Below the pieces are notes generated by a model, which worked only from the letters and a program-made list of their open reading frames with translations, was not told where the DNA came from and did no database searches. Of a DNA stretch of 64,000 nt, positions 23,666-33,907 are shown piece after piece; within the stretch, counting starts at the first letter, position 1, and each line of letters opens with the position of its first letter. The stretch lies in contig NC_009767.1 of NCBI RefSeq assembly GCF_000017805.1, positions 1,860,001 to 1,924,000 of the forward strand, written 5' to 3'. A program made the position numbers and the translations under genes. The stretch is from Roseiflexus castenholzii DSM 13941. GTDB lineage: Bacteria; Chloroflexota; Chloroflexia; Chloroflexales; Roseiflexaceae.

Positions 23666-24976
23666 TCACACCGCCTCGTCCATACGGCGGCGGTACTCCT
23701 GCCGTTCGGCGGAGCGCGGCACCAGGATCGGGTGCCCGCGCCCTTCGACTACTTCGGCATTGATAATGCAGCGTCCGATGTGCTCCTGCGACGGCACTTC
23801 ATACATTACGTCGAGCAGGATGTCCTCGACGATTGTGCGCAGGGCGCGCGCCCCCGTTTTCGACCTGAGCGCCCGATCCGCGATGGCTTCGAGCGCATCG
23901 GGCGTGACCTCAAGTTCGACGTGGTCGAGGGCGAGCATCTTCTGGTACTGTTTGATGATCGCGTTGCGCGGTTCGGTCAATATCCGAATCATCGCCTGCT
24001 TATCGAGCGGATCGAGCGCTGCGACGACCGGCAACCGTCCGACGAATTCAGGGATGAAGCCATAGCGCAGCAAGTCGTCCGGCGTCACTTGCGACAGCAG
24101 CGATGTCGGTGCGTCGGACGGCTCGCCAGCGTGGAAGCCAATGCTGCGCTTGCCGCCGATGCGCTGATCGATGATCTTGTCGAGACCCTCGAAGGCGCCG
24201 CCACAAATGAACAGCACATGGGTCGTATCGAACGAGATATACTCCTGCTGCGGATGTTTGCGTCCGGGAACCGGCGGAACGTGCGCCACGCACCCTTCGA
24301 GAATCTTCAATAACGCCTGCTGCACCCCTTCGCCCGACACATCGCGTGTGATCGACGGATTATCGCTCTTGCGCGCGATCTTATCGATCTCGTCGATGTA
24401 GATAATCCCCGTCTGTGCGCGCTCAATGTCGCCATCCGCCGCCTGGATCAACCGCAGCAGAATGTTCTCGACATCCTCGCCGACATACCCGGCTTCGGTC
24501 AACGCCGTTGCATCGGCAATCGCAAAGGGCACATCGAGCACGCGCGCCAGCGTCTGCGCCAGCAGCGTTTTGCCGCTGCCGGTTGGACCGATCAGCAAAA
24601 TATTGCTCTTGCCGATCTCGATATCGTCAGCACTCTGCCCGGCGCGCAGTCGCTTGTAATGATTGTAGACCGCAACCGAAAGCACCACTTTTGCGCGGTC
24701 CTGCCCGATGACATACTGATCAAGCCACTCACGCAGTCGGCGCGGTGTTGGCAGGCGTGCTGGCAGGCTGGCGGACGAACGTCGTGTTGATGGACGCGCG
24801 CCGGTTTCTTCCGCAATGATGGCGCTACACAGCGCCACGCACTCATCGCAGATAAAAACCGTGCCGGGACCGGCGATCAGACGCTGCACCTCCTCCTGTC
24901 CCCGTCCGCAAAAGGAACAGAGGTATGCGCCGCGACCATTCGGCGAGTTGGGATTACCGCCGCGTGTGCGAGACAT
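23666..24976 (-). CDS. clpX: ATP-dependent Clp protease ATP-binding subunit ClpX
   Basis: A 436-residue AAA+ unfoldase. The N-terminal zinc domain uses C20, C23, C43 and C46 (CSFC...CDEC). Walker A GPTGSGKT is at about 130-137, Walker B is in [10 protein letters not shown], and the pore loop is in GYVGEDVEN. Sensor 2 lies in the KTGARALR helix. It unfolds SsrA-tagged and other substrates into ClpP. ATG 24976 is five bases after AGGAG. It is preceded by clpP (18-base gap) and tig. Confidence 0.97.
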   Translation of the reverse strand: MSRTRGGNPNSPNGRGAYLCSFCGRGQEEVQRLIAGPGTVFICDECVALCSAIIAEETGARPSTRRSSASLPARLPTPRRLREWLDQYVIGQDRAKVVLSVAVYNHYKRLRAGQSADDIEIGKSNILLIGPTGSGKTLLAQTLARVLDVPFAIADATALTEAGYVGEDVENILLRLIQAADGDIERAQTGIIYIDEIDKIARKSDNPSITRDVSGEGVQQALLKILEGCVAHVPPVPGRKHPQQEYISFDTTHVLFICGGAFEGLDKIIDQRIGGKRSIGFHAGEPSDAPTSLLSQVTPDDLLRYGFIPEFVGRLPVVAALDPLDKQAMIRILTEPRNAIIKQYQKMLALDHVELEVTPDALEAIADRALRSKTGARALRTIVEDILLDVMYEVPSQEHIGRCIINAEVVEGRGHPILVPRSAERQEYRRRMDEAV

Positions 24977-24994
24977 AGGCACTCCTGTGGCTGC

Positions 24995-25654
24995 TCAACG
25001 GCGCTCGCTGGCAGCCGGCAGATCTTCGCGGGTCAGAATTTCGTCGATGATACCATACTCTTTCGCCTGCTGCGGATCCATGAACAAGTCGCGGTCGAAG
25101 TCGCGCGCAATGCGTTCGAGCGGTTGACCGGTATCCTTCGCCAGCAATTCACGGATCAACTGCTGCTCGCGCAGCAATTCGCGCGCCATGATCTCGACGT
25201 CGGGCGCATAGCCGCGCGCGCCGCCACCCGCCGGGTGCATATGAATGGTCGAGTGCGGCAGGCTATAGCGCTTGCCTTTGGCGCCGCCCGCAAGAATCGG
25301 CGTCGCCATGCTGCCTGCCATACCGACGCAAACAGTCGCCACATCGGGACGAATGACCTGCATAGTGTCGTAGATTGCCAGACCGGCCGTGATCGAACCG
25401 CCGGGGCTATTGATATAGAGCCAGATGTCGCGGTCCGGGTCTTCGTGCTCAAGGAACAGCAACTGCGCGACGATCAGGTTGGCGATCTGATCCTCGATTG
25501 GTGTGCCTAGCAGAATCACGCGCTCTTTCAGCAATCGCGAGTAAATATCGTAAGCGCGTTCGCCACGATTAGTGCTTTCGACCACCATCGGGATGAGCGA
25601 CTCAATCCGCGGCGCGGTCCAGTCGACGCGATGGTTTGATTGCCAGATACCCAT
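24995..25654 (-). CDS. clpP: ATP-dependent Clp protease proteolytic subunit ClpP
   Basis: A 219-residue serine peptidase of family S14. The nucleophile is Ser115 in [11 protein letters not shown], the catalytic histidine His140 is in TIHMHPAGG, and the Asp lies in RDFDRDLFM near 185-189. Gly replaces the usual Ala before Ser, and MATPIL replaces the more common MGAxLL; these are mild deviations. The axial-pore and hydrophobic-pocket region ([22 protein letters not shown]) is standard. It assembles into a tetradecamer with ClpX, encoded 18 bases downstream; tig ends five bases upstream. Confidence 0.96.
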   Translation of the reverse strand: MGIWQSNHRVDWTAPRIESLIPMVVESTNRGERAYDIYSRLLKERVILLGTPIEDQIANLIVAQLLFLEHEDPDRDIWLYINSPGGSITAGLAIYDTMQVIRPDVATVCVGMAGSMATPILAGGAKGKRYSLPHSTIHMHPAGGGARGYAPDVEIMARELLREQQLIRELLAKDTGQPLERIARDFDRDLFMDPQQAKEYGIIDEILTREDLPAASERR

Positions 25655-25659
25655 ACGGT

Positions 25660-27171
25660 TTACTCCATTCCTGGTTTGTGGGCTGCCGCTTCGACAGCAG
25701 CGCCGTCTTCCGTAGACGCAATCGTGTCATTTCCTTCTGATACGGCAGGCGCTGCTTCGGGGATGGAATCCACTGCGCCCGTTGGTGTTTCAGCGATTTC
25801 GGCGGCAGGCGTTGCGCCCGCGGCTTCATGGGTTTCGTCGGCGACAGCGGGCGTCGTCTGCTGCTCGAACGACGGATCGCCGGTCGCAATCGCAAGAAGA
25901 CGGCGTCGCAGTTTGCGATCCACAATTCCGGCGGCGACGAACGAACGCAACTCCGAACCCAGAATGATGCGCGCGCTGTCGCGCTGCTCCTCTTCCATGC
26001 TTGCCACAATATCTTCAATCTCTTGCGTGATCTCCGTCTCGTCCGGCGCCAGCCCTTCGGCTCTGGCGATCTCACGCAGTACGAGGCCGCGTTTCGCGCG
26101 TTCTTCGGCTGCCGGTTTCAACCGCTCGATCAGGGCTTCGCGCGTCGTGCCCTGCGCTTCGTAGACCTGTTCTGGACGAACGCCATAGCGTTCGTACTCC
26201 CCCTCGCGCTCGCGCAGGATGCTGTCCGCCTCACGCTCGATCAGCGCCTCGGGCAGATCGAAGGTTGTAGCGGCCACCACCTGGCGAACATATTCGAGGA
26301 AGACGCGGTCCTCAGCACTCTTGCGCGCTGCGGCGATGAGTTCCTGGCGTGTTTTCTCGCGCAGTTCGTCGAGCGTCCCCTCGAAGTTCTCCAACGCCGG
26401 CAATTCATCCCATTCCGGCAGAAGACGCTCCTGAATCTCCAGCACATTGACGACAAAGCGCACATCCTTGCCACGCACCTGCTCATTCTCGTGGTCGTCC
26501 GCCATGCGGACGGTCACATCGACCATGGTGTTTGGTGAGACGCCCAGCAGCGCCTCGTATAATCCGGGCACGATGCGTTCAGGATCGAGCACCAGCGTGG
26601 ATTGCGGGATTTCCTCGCCTTCTCCGCGCGATTCGAGCAGTTTGCCATCGACATACGTTTCGATCTGAACGGTCAGTTGATCGCCGTGTTGCGCCGGGCG
26701 CGGCTCTTCGAGTGAACGGAGCACGACGTGACGGTCCCGAAGATGCTCCATCGCGTGATTGACCATCTCGTCCGTCACCGCGTCCTGCTCAAACGGCACG
26801 CGAATGGCGCGGTAGTCGGGCAGTTCGACGGTCGGCGCGACCGGCACTTCGACTGTAAAGTTAAACGGTGGATTGTCGAGGTTCACGGCGGTCAGATGCG
26901 CCTGTGCGTATGGTTCGATCCCTTCCTGCTTGAGCGCTTCCTGGAACGCCTTCTGGATCAGATCATCGGAAGCTTCTTCGAGCAAAGCTTCGCGCCCAAA
27001 ATAGTTTTCAACAATGAAACGAGGCGCCTTGCCTTTGCGAAATCCGGGGATGTTGTATTTTTGCGACATCCGGCGCGCCGCACGATCCAGCGCTTTCTCG
27101 ATCTGTTCTTTATCGAGTTCGACGGTCAGTTCGAGAACACTGCGCGGTTTCTTTTCGGTTGTGACCTTCAC
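25660..27171 (-). CDS. tig: Trigger factor
   Basis: A 503-residue ribosome-associated chaperone and peptidyl-prolyl isomerase. The N-terminal ribosome-binding domain includes the signature [10 protein letters not shown] near residues 43-52. The FKBP-type domain follows ([16 protein letters not shown]...), and a long helical C-terminal chaperone domain runs from about residue 250. The last 60 residues form an Ala/Glu/Pro-rich acidic tail not typical of E. coli trigger factor. GTG 27171, which yields the usual MKVTTEKK start, is eight bases after GGAG and is preferred over GTG 27180. It is the first gene of the clp operon. Confidence 0.95.
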   Translation of the reverse strand: MKVTTEKKPRSVLELTVELDKEQIEKALDRAARRMSQKYNIPGFRKGKAPRFIVENYFGREALLEEASDDLIQKAFQEALKQEGIEPYAQAHLTAVNLDNPPFNFTVEVPVAPTVELPDYRAIRVPFEQDAVTDEMVNHAMEHLRDRHVVLRSLEEPRPAQHGDQLTVQIETYVDGKLLESRGEGEEIPQSTLVLDPERIVPGLYEALLGVSPNTMVDVTVRMADDHENEQVRGKDVRFVVNVLEIQERLLPEWDELPALENFEGTLDELREKTRQELIAAARKSAEDRVFLEYVRQVVAATTFDLPEALIEREADSILREREGEYERYGVRPEQVYEAQGTTREALIERLKPAAEERAKRGLVLREIARAEGLAPDETEITQEIEDIVASMEEEQRDSARIILGSELRSFVAAGIVDRKLRRRLLAIATGDPSFEQQTTPAVADETHEAAGATPAAEIAETPTGAVDSIPEAAPAVSEGNDTIASTEDGAAVEAAAHKPGME

Positions 27172-27216
27172 CGACACCACTCCAGAGTGCTAGAAAAAGT
27201 AAAGCAATTCTTGTGT

Positions 27217-27244
27217 ATTATAGCACGATGGAGCACATGTGCAA
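27217..27244 (-). promoter_or_regulatory. Promoter of the tig-clpP-clpX operon
   Basis: On the minus strand TTGCAC (27244-27239), 16 bases ending in TGC, then TATAAT (27222-27217). The TGC in front makes an extended -10. The operon start codon lies about 40 bases beyond. Confidence 0.7.
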
Positions 27245-27477
27245 CGCTGCGGATGCGGGTACAGACCGCGCAGGCACATCCGCGCGGCCGTTTACGCTCG
27301 CGTTCCCGCGTTGAGGGCAGGAAGCGCCTTGTGCGCGGGGCAGGCGGGAATGCCGGGGTGCGGCGCACGGGGGCGCCTTTTGCGCAGGGTTGCGCTTCGT
27401 GGTACTCTGAGAGAGGAAATAGAGCGTTGGATGTGAGGAGCCGGTCGAACGATCTGGCTCCCTTTCGGTGTTGGTGT

Positions 27478-30400
27478 ATGACGACAACGACTATTCTTTC
27501 AATGACCGCGCTCCTCAATGAGATTACGTCGCTTGCGCCGGTTCAGGAACTGATGGCGACGCTCCGTTCATGCGCTGGCGCGCGCCTGCACATTGCGCCC
27601 GCGCCGGGAGCCGCGCGCACGCCATTGGTTGCTGCCGTCGCTGTCAATGCTGCTGCGCCGATGGTGTATGTCGTGAGCACGACCGATGCAGCATTGCGCG
27701 CGTATGACGATCTGCGCCAGTGGCTTGGCGATGATCGGGTGGTGATCTTTCCGGCGGGTGATGCACTGCCGTATGAGCATATGTCTACCGGCAGCGATGT
27801 TCTTGCAGCGCGTATGCGCGTTTTGCGTCGCCTGGCTGCGTTCGTTGCCGCCGATGGTATGCCGTCGGTGATCGTTGCTCCGGTCAAGGCGTTGATGCAG
27901 CCAACGCTGACGCCGGATGAACTGCGCACCGGCAGTATTCGCCTGGAGCGAGGCGTCCCATGCCTTCTGGACGATCTCATGGAACGGCTGATCGATCTGG
28001 GGTACCGCTATGCGCCAACGGTCGAAGAGCCAGGGGAGGTCAATCGGCGTGGCGGCATTATCGACGTGTTTCCGCCGGGAGACGATCTGCCGCTGCGGAT
28101 TGAGTTCTTTGGCGATGAAATCGATAGCCTCCGCCGTTTCGATCCGTTGACGCAGCGCAGTGAGGCGCAGATCAGCGCCGCGATCATTGATCCACCGCAC
28201 GAGTTTCCGTTATGGCAGCGCGCGGCGGCCCTGGAGCGCATGCGCAACATTGATACATCGACGTTGCGGCGTGAGGCGCTCGATGAGTGGTTGCGGGCCT
28301 TCGAGCATATCCAGCGCGGTGAGCGGTTCGAGGGGCGTGCGCTCTTTGCGCCGTTCTTCCGTGACGCGATGGATGCGCCTGCGACGTTGCTGCGCCATCT
28401 GCCGTCGGGCGCTATCGTGGCGCTTAACGATGCCTTGCTTCTGGCGCAGCATGCCGCAGAACTCGATCATCAGGCAGAAACGCGCCGCCGCCAGCAGATC
28501 GATGCTGGCGAACTTCCAGCAGCGTTTCCGCGTCCCTATCTGCGCTGGCACGAACTCATCGCACAGGCGGAATCGTTGACGCTGGCGGATTTCAGCAATA
28601 ACGAGCGACCGATCTGGGACGCGCTCCTCCCTGATCCTGTACTGTCCGATGCGTTTCAGCAGGGCAACGGCGCCGAGCCGACGATCCCGCGCCCGGCGCC
28701 GGATTCGTCGGATGCACGGTTTCGCCTGCATCTTCTGCCGGAACGCCTGTTTTTGCCTGCCGATCTGTTTGGTGGGCAGATTCGGCGTCTGGTTGAGGAT
28801 ATTGTCGAACGACTGCATGCTGGCGAGCGGGTCATCGTTGTGACGCCGCAGGCGGCGCGCTTGCAGGAGTTGGTCGCGGAAGGGATGCAGCGCGATATTG
28901 AACCGGCAGTCGATCCATCGCTGTTTACTGCTATCCATGGCTCGCTCGACGCCGGGTTCCGTCTGCCCGCGTTGCGCCTGACCCTCTTCAGCGACAGTGA
29001 AATCTTTGGTTGGCGGCAGCGCCGGATTGTAACCGGGAAGCAACGGCGACGCGAACGGAGCGTCGAAGATCGCGCAGCGTTCCTGCGCGGTCTGAAACCA
29101 GGCGACTATGTGGTCCATATCGAGCACGGCATTGCCGTCTATGAAGGATTGGTGCGGCGCAGCGTCGGCGGCGTCGCGCGCGACTATCTGAACCTGCGGT
29201 ATGCTGAAGGCGACCGGCTCTACGTTCCGGTCGATCAGATCGACCGCGTTTCGCGGTATATCGGCGCCGGTGATGCCGAACCGCAGTTGACTCGCCTTGG
29301 CACGCAGGATTGGGAGCGCGCGAAACGCAAAGCGCGCGCCGCAGTGCAGGACCTGGCGGACGAGTTGATCGGTCTCTATGCGCAGCGCCAGCTGGCAGAG
29401 GGGCATGCATTCAGCCCGGATACCGAGTGGCAACGTGAACTCGAAGCCAGTTTTCCATACGTCGAAACCCCCGATCAACTCAAAGCGATCATCGATGTCA
29501 AGCGCGATATGGAACAGCCGCAGCCAATGGATCGCCTGATCTGCGGTGATGTCGGGTTTGGCAAGACGGAAGTGGCGCTGCGGGCGGCGTTCAAAGCTGT
29601 GCAGGACGGCAAACAGGTGGCGGTGCTGGCGCCAACGACGGTGCTGGTTCAGCAGCACTACGATACCTTCAGCCGGCGCATGGCAGCGTTTCCTGTCCGG
29701 GTCGAGATGATTTCGCGCTTTCGTTCGGCAAAGGAACAGAGTGACATCGTGCGACGGCTGGCGCGTGGCGAGATCGATGTGATCATCGGCACCCATCGCC
29801 TGCTCTCGAAGGATGTGGTCTTCAAAGATCTCGGATTGCTGGTGGTCGATGAAGAGCAGCGGTTTGGCGTGCGCCATAAAGAACGCATCAAGCAATTGCG
29901 TACAAATGTGGACGTTATCACCCTGACAGCAACTCCGATTCCGCGGACGCTCCATATGGCGCTGGCAGGAATTCGTGATCTGAGCGTGATCGACACGCCG
30001 CCTGAGGATCGCATTCCGATCAAAACCTATGTCCTTCCATACGACGAGAACCTGATCCGCGAAGCCATCCTGCGCGAACTTGATCGTGGCGGTCAGGTCT
30101 ACTTCGTTCACAATCGGGTGCAGAGCATTTACTACGTCGCCGACCGGCTGCGCCAGTTAGTGCCGGAAGCCAGAATCGCGGTTGGTCACGGGCAACTCGA
30201 CGAACGCCAGTTAGAGCGGGTGATGCTCGACTTCTTCACCGGTAGGGATGATGTGTTGGTCTGTACCACGATCATCGAGAGCGGGCTGGATGTTCCAAAT
30301 GCCAACACGATCATTATCGACGATGCAACGCACTTCGGGCTGGCGCAGTTGTACCAGTTGCGCGGACGGGTGGGGCGCGGCACGCAGCGCGCCTATGCCT

Positions 30401-31218
30401 ACCTCTTCTATCGGTCGGAACGTCCTTCGACGCCGGAGGCGCAGGAGCGACTTCAGGCGATCCAGGAGGCGACTGAACTTGGCGCCGGGTTCCGCATCGC
30501 TATGCGCGATCTCGAAATTCGAGGCGCGGGGAATCTGCTCGGCGCCGAGCAGAGCGGGCACATCGCCGCCGTGGGGTTCGATCTCTACTCACGGCTGCTC
30601 GAACAGGCTGTGCGCACATTGAAGCAGCGGTTGATTGCGACCAACCTGATCACCGGCGCCGACGTATTGCGCGCGACCCCGACGACAGAGACGACTGCGC
30701 CGACCCCGCTGCGACCATCGCCGGCGCCCAGGCAACCGCCGGTCAGGGTCGATGAGAAGGTGCTGATTTCGCCGCTGGTCACCCTCGATCTTCCGCTCGA
30801 CGCTTATCTGCCCGTCGATTATATTCCTGATGACCAGGTGCGGCTGGCGGCATACCAGCGCATGGCGGAGGCGCAGACGCCAGAAGCAGTGCATGATCTG
30901 CGCCAGGAATTGCGGGATCGCTTCGGTGAACTTCCGGAACCGGCGGAACAGTTACTCATCTGGTTGCGGATCAAAGCGCTTGCACTGGCGGCAGGCGTGA
31001 CGTCGGTGGTCACGACCGATGAGGAGTTCATTGTGCGGCTGCCGGAAGGCGCCAACAGACAGCGGACGCGGTTGGAACGTCGTTTTGCTCGCACCAGGGG
31101 CATTCGCATCGGTCCGCAGTTCGTGCGCATCGACCGGCGGGTTTATAACGTGGGGGGCGACCCGGCGTGGATCGAGGTGATGTGCGAGGTGTTGGGGGTG
31201 TTGGGGGTGAAGGATTGA
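27478..31218 (+). CDS. mfd: Transcription-repair coupling factor Mfd
   Basis: About 1246 residues. The N-terminal UvrB-like part includes FPAGDALPYEHMSTGSDVLAAR and the RRGGIIDVFPPGD repeat. The RNA-polymerase-interacting domain follows (GDYVVHIEHGIAVYEGL...). The RecG-like motor carries Walker A GDVGFGKTE, DEEQ in VVDEEQRFG, and TATPIPRT and GRVGRG motifs; a TRCF C-terminal domain closes it. Mfd releases stalled RNA polymerase and recruits UvrA. ATG 27478 is the first sensible start, though no clear ribosome-binding site is seen (ATG 27502 is an alternative); upstream codons in frame are antisense to tig. Confidence 0.95.
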   Translation: MTTTTILSMTALLNEITSLAPVQELMATLRSCAGARLHIAPAPGAARTPLVAAVAVNAAAPMVYVVSTTDAALRAYDDLRQWLGDDRVVIFPAGDALPYEHMSTGSDVLAARMRVLRRLAAFVAADGMPSVIVAPVKALMQPTLTPDELRTGSIRLERGVPCLLDDLMERLIDLGYRYAPTVEEPGEVNRRGGIIDVFPPGDDLPLRIEFFGDEIDSLRRFDPLTQRSEAQISAAIIDPPHEFPLWQRAAALERMRNIDTSTLRREALDEWLRAFEHIQRGERFEGRALFAPFFRDAMDAPATLLRHLPSGAIVALNDALLLAQHAAELDHQAETRRRQQIDAGELPAAFPRPYLRWHELIAQAESLTLADFSNNERPIWDALLPDPVLSDAFQQGNGAEPTIPRPAPDSSDARFRLHLLPERLFLPADLFGGQIRRLVEDIVERLHAGERVIVVTPQAARLQELVAEGMQRDIEPAVDPSLFTAIHGSLDAGFRLPALRLTLFSDSEIFGWRQRRIVTGKQRRRERSVEDRAAFLRGLKPGDYVVHIEHGIAVYEGLVRRSVGGVARDYLNLRYAEGDRLYVPVDQIDRVSRYIGAGDAEPQLTRLGTQDWERAKRKARAAVQDLADELIGLYAQRQLAEGHAFSPDTEWQRELEASFPYVETPDQLKAIIDVKRDMEQPQPMDRLICGDVGFGKTEVALRAAFKAVQDGKQVAVLAPTTVLVQQHYDTFSRRMAAFPVRVEMISRFRSAKEQSDIVRRLARGEIDVIIGTHRLLSKDVVFKDLGLLVVDEEQRFGVRHKERIKQLRTNVDVITLTATPIPRTLHMALAGIRDLSVIDTPPEDRIPIKTYVLPYDENLIREAILRELDRGGQVYFVHNRVQSIYYVADRLRQLVPEARIAVGHGQLDERQLERVMLDFFTGRDDVLVCTTIIESGLDVPNANTIIIDDATHFGLAQLYQLRGRVGRGTQRAYAYLFYRSERPSTPEAQERLQAIQEATELGAGFRIAMRDLEIRGAGNLLGAEQSGHIAAVGFDLYSRLLEQAVRTLKQRLIATNLITGADVLRATPTTETTAPTPLRPSPAPRQPPVRVDEKVLISPLVTLDLPLDAYLPVDYIPDDQVRLAAYQRMAEAQTPEAVHDLRQELRDRFGELPEPAEQLLIWLRIKALALAAGVTSVVTTDEEFIVRLPEGANRQRTRLERRFARTRGIRIGPQFVRIDRRVYNVGGDPAWIEVMCEVLGVLGVKD

Positions 31219-31260
31219 AGGTTGCGCGGTGAAAGTTGCCGGTTGCGTTATTGCGCCACA

Positions 31261-31282
31261 CCCGTGCAACCGCTTGCACGGG
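31261..31282. terminator. Bidirectional hairpin between mfd and the kinase gene
   Basis: CCCGTGCAA, loop CCGC, TTGCACGGG: a perfect 9-bp stem midway between two convergent stop codons (31218 and 31290). No U-run. Confidence 0.6.
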
Positions 31283-31289
31283 CAAGGTG

Positions 31290-33005
31290 TCAGGGAGTGG
31301 GAGTGGGCGCGGCGTCCGGCGTGGCAGATGGCGTCAGCAACGCGGTTGGCGTGGTGTCCGGCGTGACAGATGGCGTCCGCAACGTGGTTGGCGCAGCGTC
31401 CGGCGTGGCAGAAGGAGACGCAGTCGTTGGCGATGGCGTCCCGGCATTCGCCGAGCCGGTGGTGGCGGTTGGCGTCGTTTCAGGGGTGGCTGTTTCGGGA
31501 GAAGCGGTGACTGTCACGACCGTTGTCGCAGTGATGGATGGCGTTGGCGAGGCAGGCGTCTCAGTCGGCGTCTCAGTCGGCGTTTCAGTCGGCGCCTCAG
31601 TCGGCGTTTCAGTCGGCGCCTCAGTCGGCGTTTCAGTCGGCGGAGGTGGTGGGGGCGGTGGAGGCGGCGGAATAAATACCGGCGCCTGAGTCGTCGGAAT
31701 CGGCGTAGGAGGTTCGGGGGTCGGCGTCTCGGTTGGACGCGGTGTTGCCGTAAACGTCGGTGACGGCACAGGGGTCCAGGTTGGTGGAAGGGGCGGCGTT
31801 TCGGTGAGCAGCACCGTCACCATTGGACGTGCCGGTTGCGCCTGACCGGACGCGCCAAACACCCCTGCTCCGAAGAGCACCGCGACCAGCGCGACTATCA
31901 CAATCCCAGCGCCGATCGGACCGATGACCGTCCAGCGCATGCCGCGCTGTGCAGGCGACCGACCGGGTCGCGCGGTTGACGGCGGCAAGACCTCCGATGG
32001 AGATGATTCCCTCGCGCGGATCGACGGCGCGCCAATCGGCGTTGGCGATGCAGCGCGCACCATGTGGTCGGATGGCGGAGCAGGAGGGGCTGCTTCGGCG
32101 GCGTGCGGAGCCGTCGTCTGTGGCGATGCAAGGCGTGGCAGCGCCAGATCGGCAAGGACCTCCGGCGACACAGGGCGCACCCCATTGCGGCGGGCGACGA
32201 TGCGCAACGCCTCGACAAAAGCGGCGCCGCTGCCAAAGCGTTGTTCAGGGCGCTTGGCAAGCGCGCGCGCCAGCACCAGGTCGAGTTCCGGCGGCTCGCG
32301 CGGCGCCAGCGAGGAAGGTGGCGGCGGCGGCGATTGCACATGCGCCATGATCAACTGCGGCGTTGCGCCAGAGAAGGGCACAACGCCGGTAATGATCTCA
32401 TAGGTGACGATTGCCAGCGAGTAGAGATCGCTGCGCCCATCGACGCGCTGTGCCGATGCCTGTTCTGGCGAAATGTATTCCGGCGTTCCCATGAAGATGC
32501 CGGTGCGCGTGAGGCGCTCACCATCCGGCGCCTGCGCAATGCCGAAATCGGTCAGCAGCACACGCCCTTCAATATCGATCAGAATGTTGTGCGGCTTGAC
32601 ATCGCGGTGGACGGCGCCTTGAGCGTGGGCATGGTCGAGGGCATCGGCAATTGGCGCGATAATGCTGATCGCCAGTGCCAGACCGAGCGCGCCGCGTTCG
32701 CGGATAATGGCGTGCAACGTGCGCCCGCGCACATATTCCATGGCGATATACCGCAATCCGTGCGCCTCGCCGATGTCGTACACCGGGACAATATTGGGAT
32801 GGCGAAGGTTTGCAACGGTGACCGCCTCACGTTCGAAGCGCCGTTCGAACTCCGGATCGAGCGCCAGGTGCGGCGCCATCACCTTGAGCGCGACGGTACG
32901 CTTGAGCGAGGTGTCCAATGCACGGTAGACGCGCGCCATCCCGCCGCGCCCAATTTCTTCCTGCACCAGATAACGCCCAAGAGTCTGACCAATAAGGCGG
33001 GTCAT
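31290..33005 (-). CDS. Serine/threonine protein kinase with membrane anchor and Thr/Pro-rich extracellular tail
   Basis: A 571-residue PknB-type kinase. The glycine loop GRGGMARV (19-26), the catalytic lysine in VALKVM, HRDVKPHN with catalytic Asp, LLTDFG and GTPEYISPEQ are intact, so it should be active. The catalytic domain ends near 270, and a linker leads to one membrane helix at about 360-385 (IGAGIVIVALVAVLFGAG). The external tail contains a polyproline run followed by TETPTEAP and related repeats instead of PASTA domains. ATG 33005 follows AGGAG. It is divergent from an FHA-domain regulator, a plausible substrate. Confidence 0.92.
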   Translation of the reverse strand: MTRLIGQTLGRYLVQEEIGRGGMARVYRALDTSLKRTVALKVMAPHLALDPEFERRFEREAVTVANLRHPNIVPVYDIGEAHGLRYIAMEYVRGRTLHAIIRERGALGLALAISIIAPIADALDHAHAQGAVHRDVKPHNILIDIEGRVLLTDFGIAQAPDGERLTRTGIFMGTPEYISPEQASAQRVDGRSDLYSLAIVTYEIITGVVPFSGATPQLIMAHVQSPPPPPSSLAPREPPELDLVLARALAKRPEQRFGSGAAFVEALRIVARRNGVRPVSPEVLADLALPRLASPQTTAPHAAEAAPPAPPSDHMVRAASPTPIGAPSIRARESSPSEVLPPSTARPGRSPAQRGMRWTVIGPIGAGIVIVALVAVLFGAGVFGASGQAQPARPMVTVLLTETPPLPPTWTPVPSPTFTATPRPTETPTPEPPTPIPTTQAPVFIPPPPPPPPPPPTETPTEAPTETPTEAPTETPTETPTETPASPTPSITATTVVTVTASPETATPETTPTATTGSANAGTPSPTTASPSATPDAAPTTLRTPSVTPDTTPTALLTPSATPDAAPTPTP

Positions 33006-33057
33006 TCCTGCTCCTGCATCGCACCGGCGCGGCTTTGCGACCTGTGGTTCACTCGTC

Positions 33058-33087
33058 TTGTCACCGGATAGTCGCAGATGGTATAAT
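33058..33087 (+). promoter_or_regulatory. Promoter of the FHA regulator gene
   Basis: TTGTCA (33058-33063), 18 bases, TATAAT (33082-33087), with TGG before the -10 (extended). A GGAGG site precedes the ATG at 33169, leaving an 80-base leader. Confidence 0.7.
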
Positions 33088-33168
33088 CGCTTACAGTACC
33101 CGACGATTGTACCACATCACGTCGGCGATGCCGACGGCGCATGTGCAAAAGACATCTGGAGGACATCC

Positions 33169-33834
33169 ATGCAGTCGGGACCCGTACCGATCCTGATGGT
33201 CCGGCGGCAGGACGCCGCAGCAATTCAGATCGAGTGGGATCGTCCGATCCTGACTGTGGGTCGTGACCCCGCCAACGATATTGTGATCGAACATCCGCTT
33301 GCGTCGCGCCGCCATGCGCGCTTCGAGCGCGACGAGAACGGGTATCTGATTCGCGATCTTGAGAGCACCAACGGAACATACGTCAATGGCGAGCGGATCG
33401 AAGGGGCGCAAGTGTTGCACAATCAGGATCGCATCTGGGTGGCTGATGCCGAGATTGTGTTCAACGACCCTGAAGCGACGCAGAAGGGACCGCTGCCGCT
33501 TGAGATTCTCAAGCGTGTGCGCGCGCACGAGGAGGCGTTGCGTGTCGATAGCCGCGCGAAAGAAGTCTATATCCACGGTAAACTCCTTGATCCGCCGCTG
33601 ACGGTGAAAGAGTTTCAACTCCTCGAGTTGCTGTATGCCCACAAAGGGCAGGTGTTGAGCAAAGACGAGATTGCCAGGAATGTCTGGGATTACGAGGTGT
33701 ACGATTACAACGCCATCGATGCGTTGGTCTATCGCCTGCGTCAGCGCATCGAGACCGATCCCGGCAACCCGCGCTTTGTCGTAACGGTGCGGGGATTCGG
33801 GTATAAACTGATCACGCAGCCGGAACATGGATGA
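33169..33834 (+). CDS. FHA domain fused to an OmpR-type winged-helix DNA-binding domain
   Basis: A 221-residue transcription factor without a receiver domain. The FHA domain covers about 20-95 with the phosphothreonine-binding signature VGRDPANDIVI, ASRRHARF and LESTNGTYVNG. The C-terminal Trans_reg_C domain (about 125-218) ends with the recognition helix and wing IDALVYRLRQRIETD...VRGFGYKL. FHA plus DNA-binding domains occur in EmbR-like regulators that are switched by Ser/Thr kinases. The divergent kinase gene 160 bases away makes a cognate pair likely. ATG 33169 has a strong GGAGG site; upstream in-frame codons lie in the promoter. Confidence 0.9.
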   Translation: MQSGPVPILMVRRQDAAAIQIEWDRPILTVGRDPANDIVIEHPLASRRHARFERDENGYLIRDLESTNGTYVNGERIEGAQVLHNQDRIWVADAEIVFNDPEATQKGPLPLEILKRVRAHEEALRVDSRAKEVYIHGKLLDPPLTVKEFQLLELLYAHKGQVLSKDEIARNVWDYEVYDYNAIDALVYRLRQRIETDPGNPRFVVTVRGFGYKLITQPEHG

Positions 33835-33907
33835 CGGGTGGGTGGTCTGATGATGTGTTCGACTACAGGAAGCGCGTCAGATAGTTCGCCATCGAAAGTG
33901 CAGATGC

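Noticed and set aside
26728..27477. N-terminal extension of the mfd frame by 250 codons
   Set aside because: It is antisense to trigger factor and has no coding character; the UvrB-like N terminus begins after 27478.
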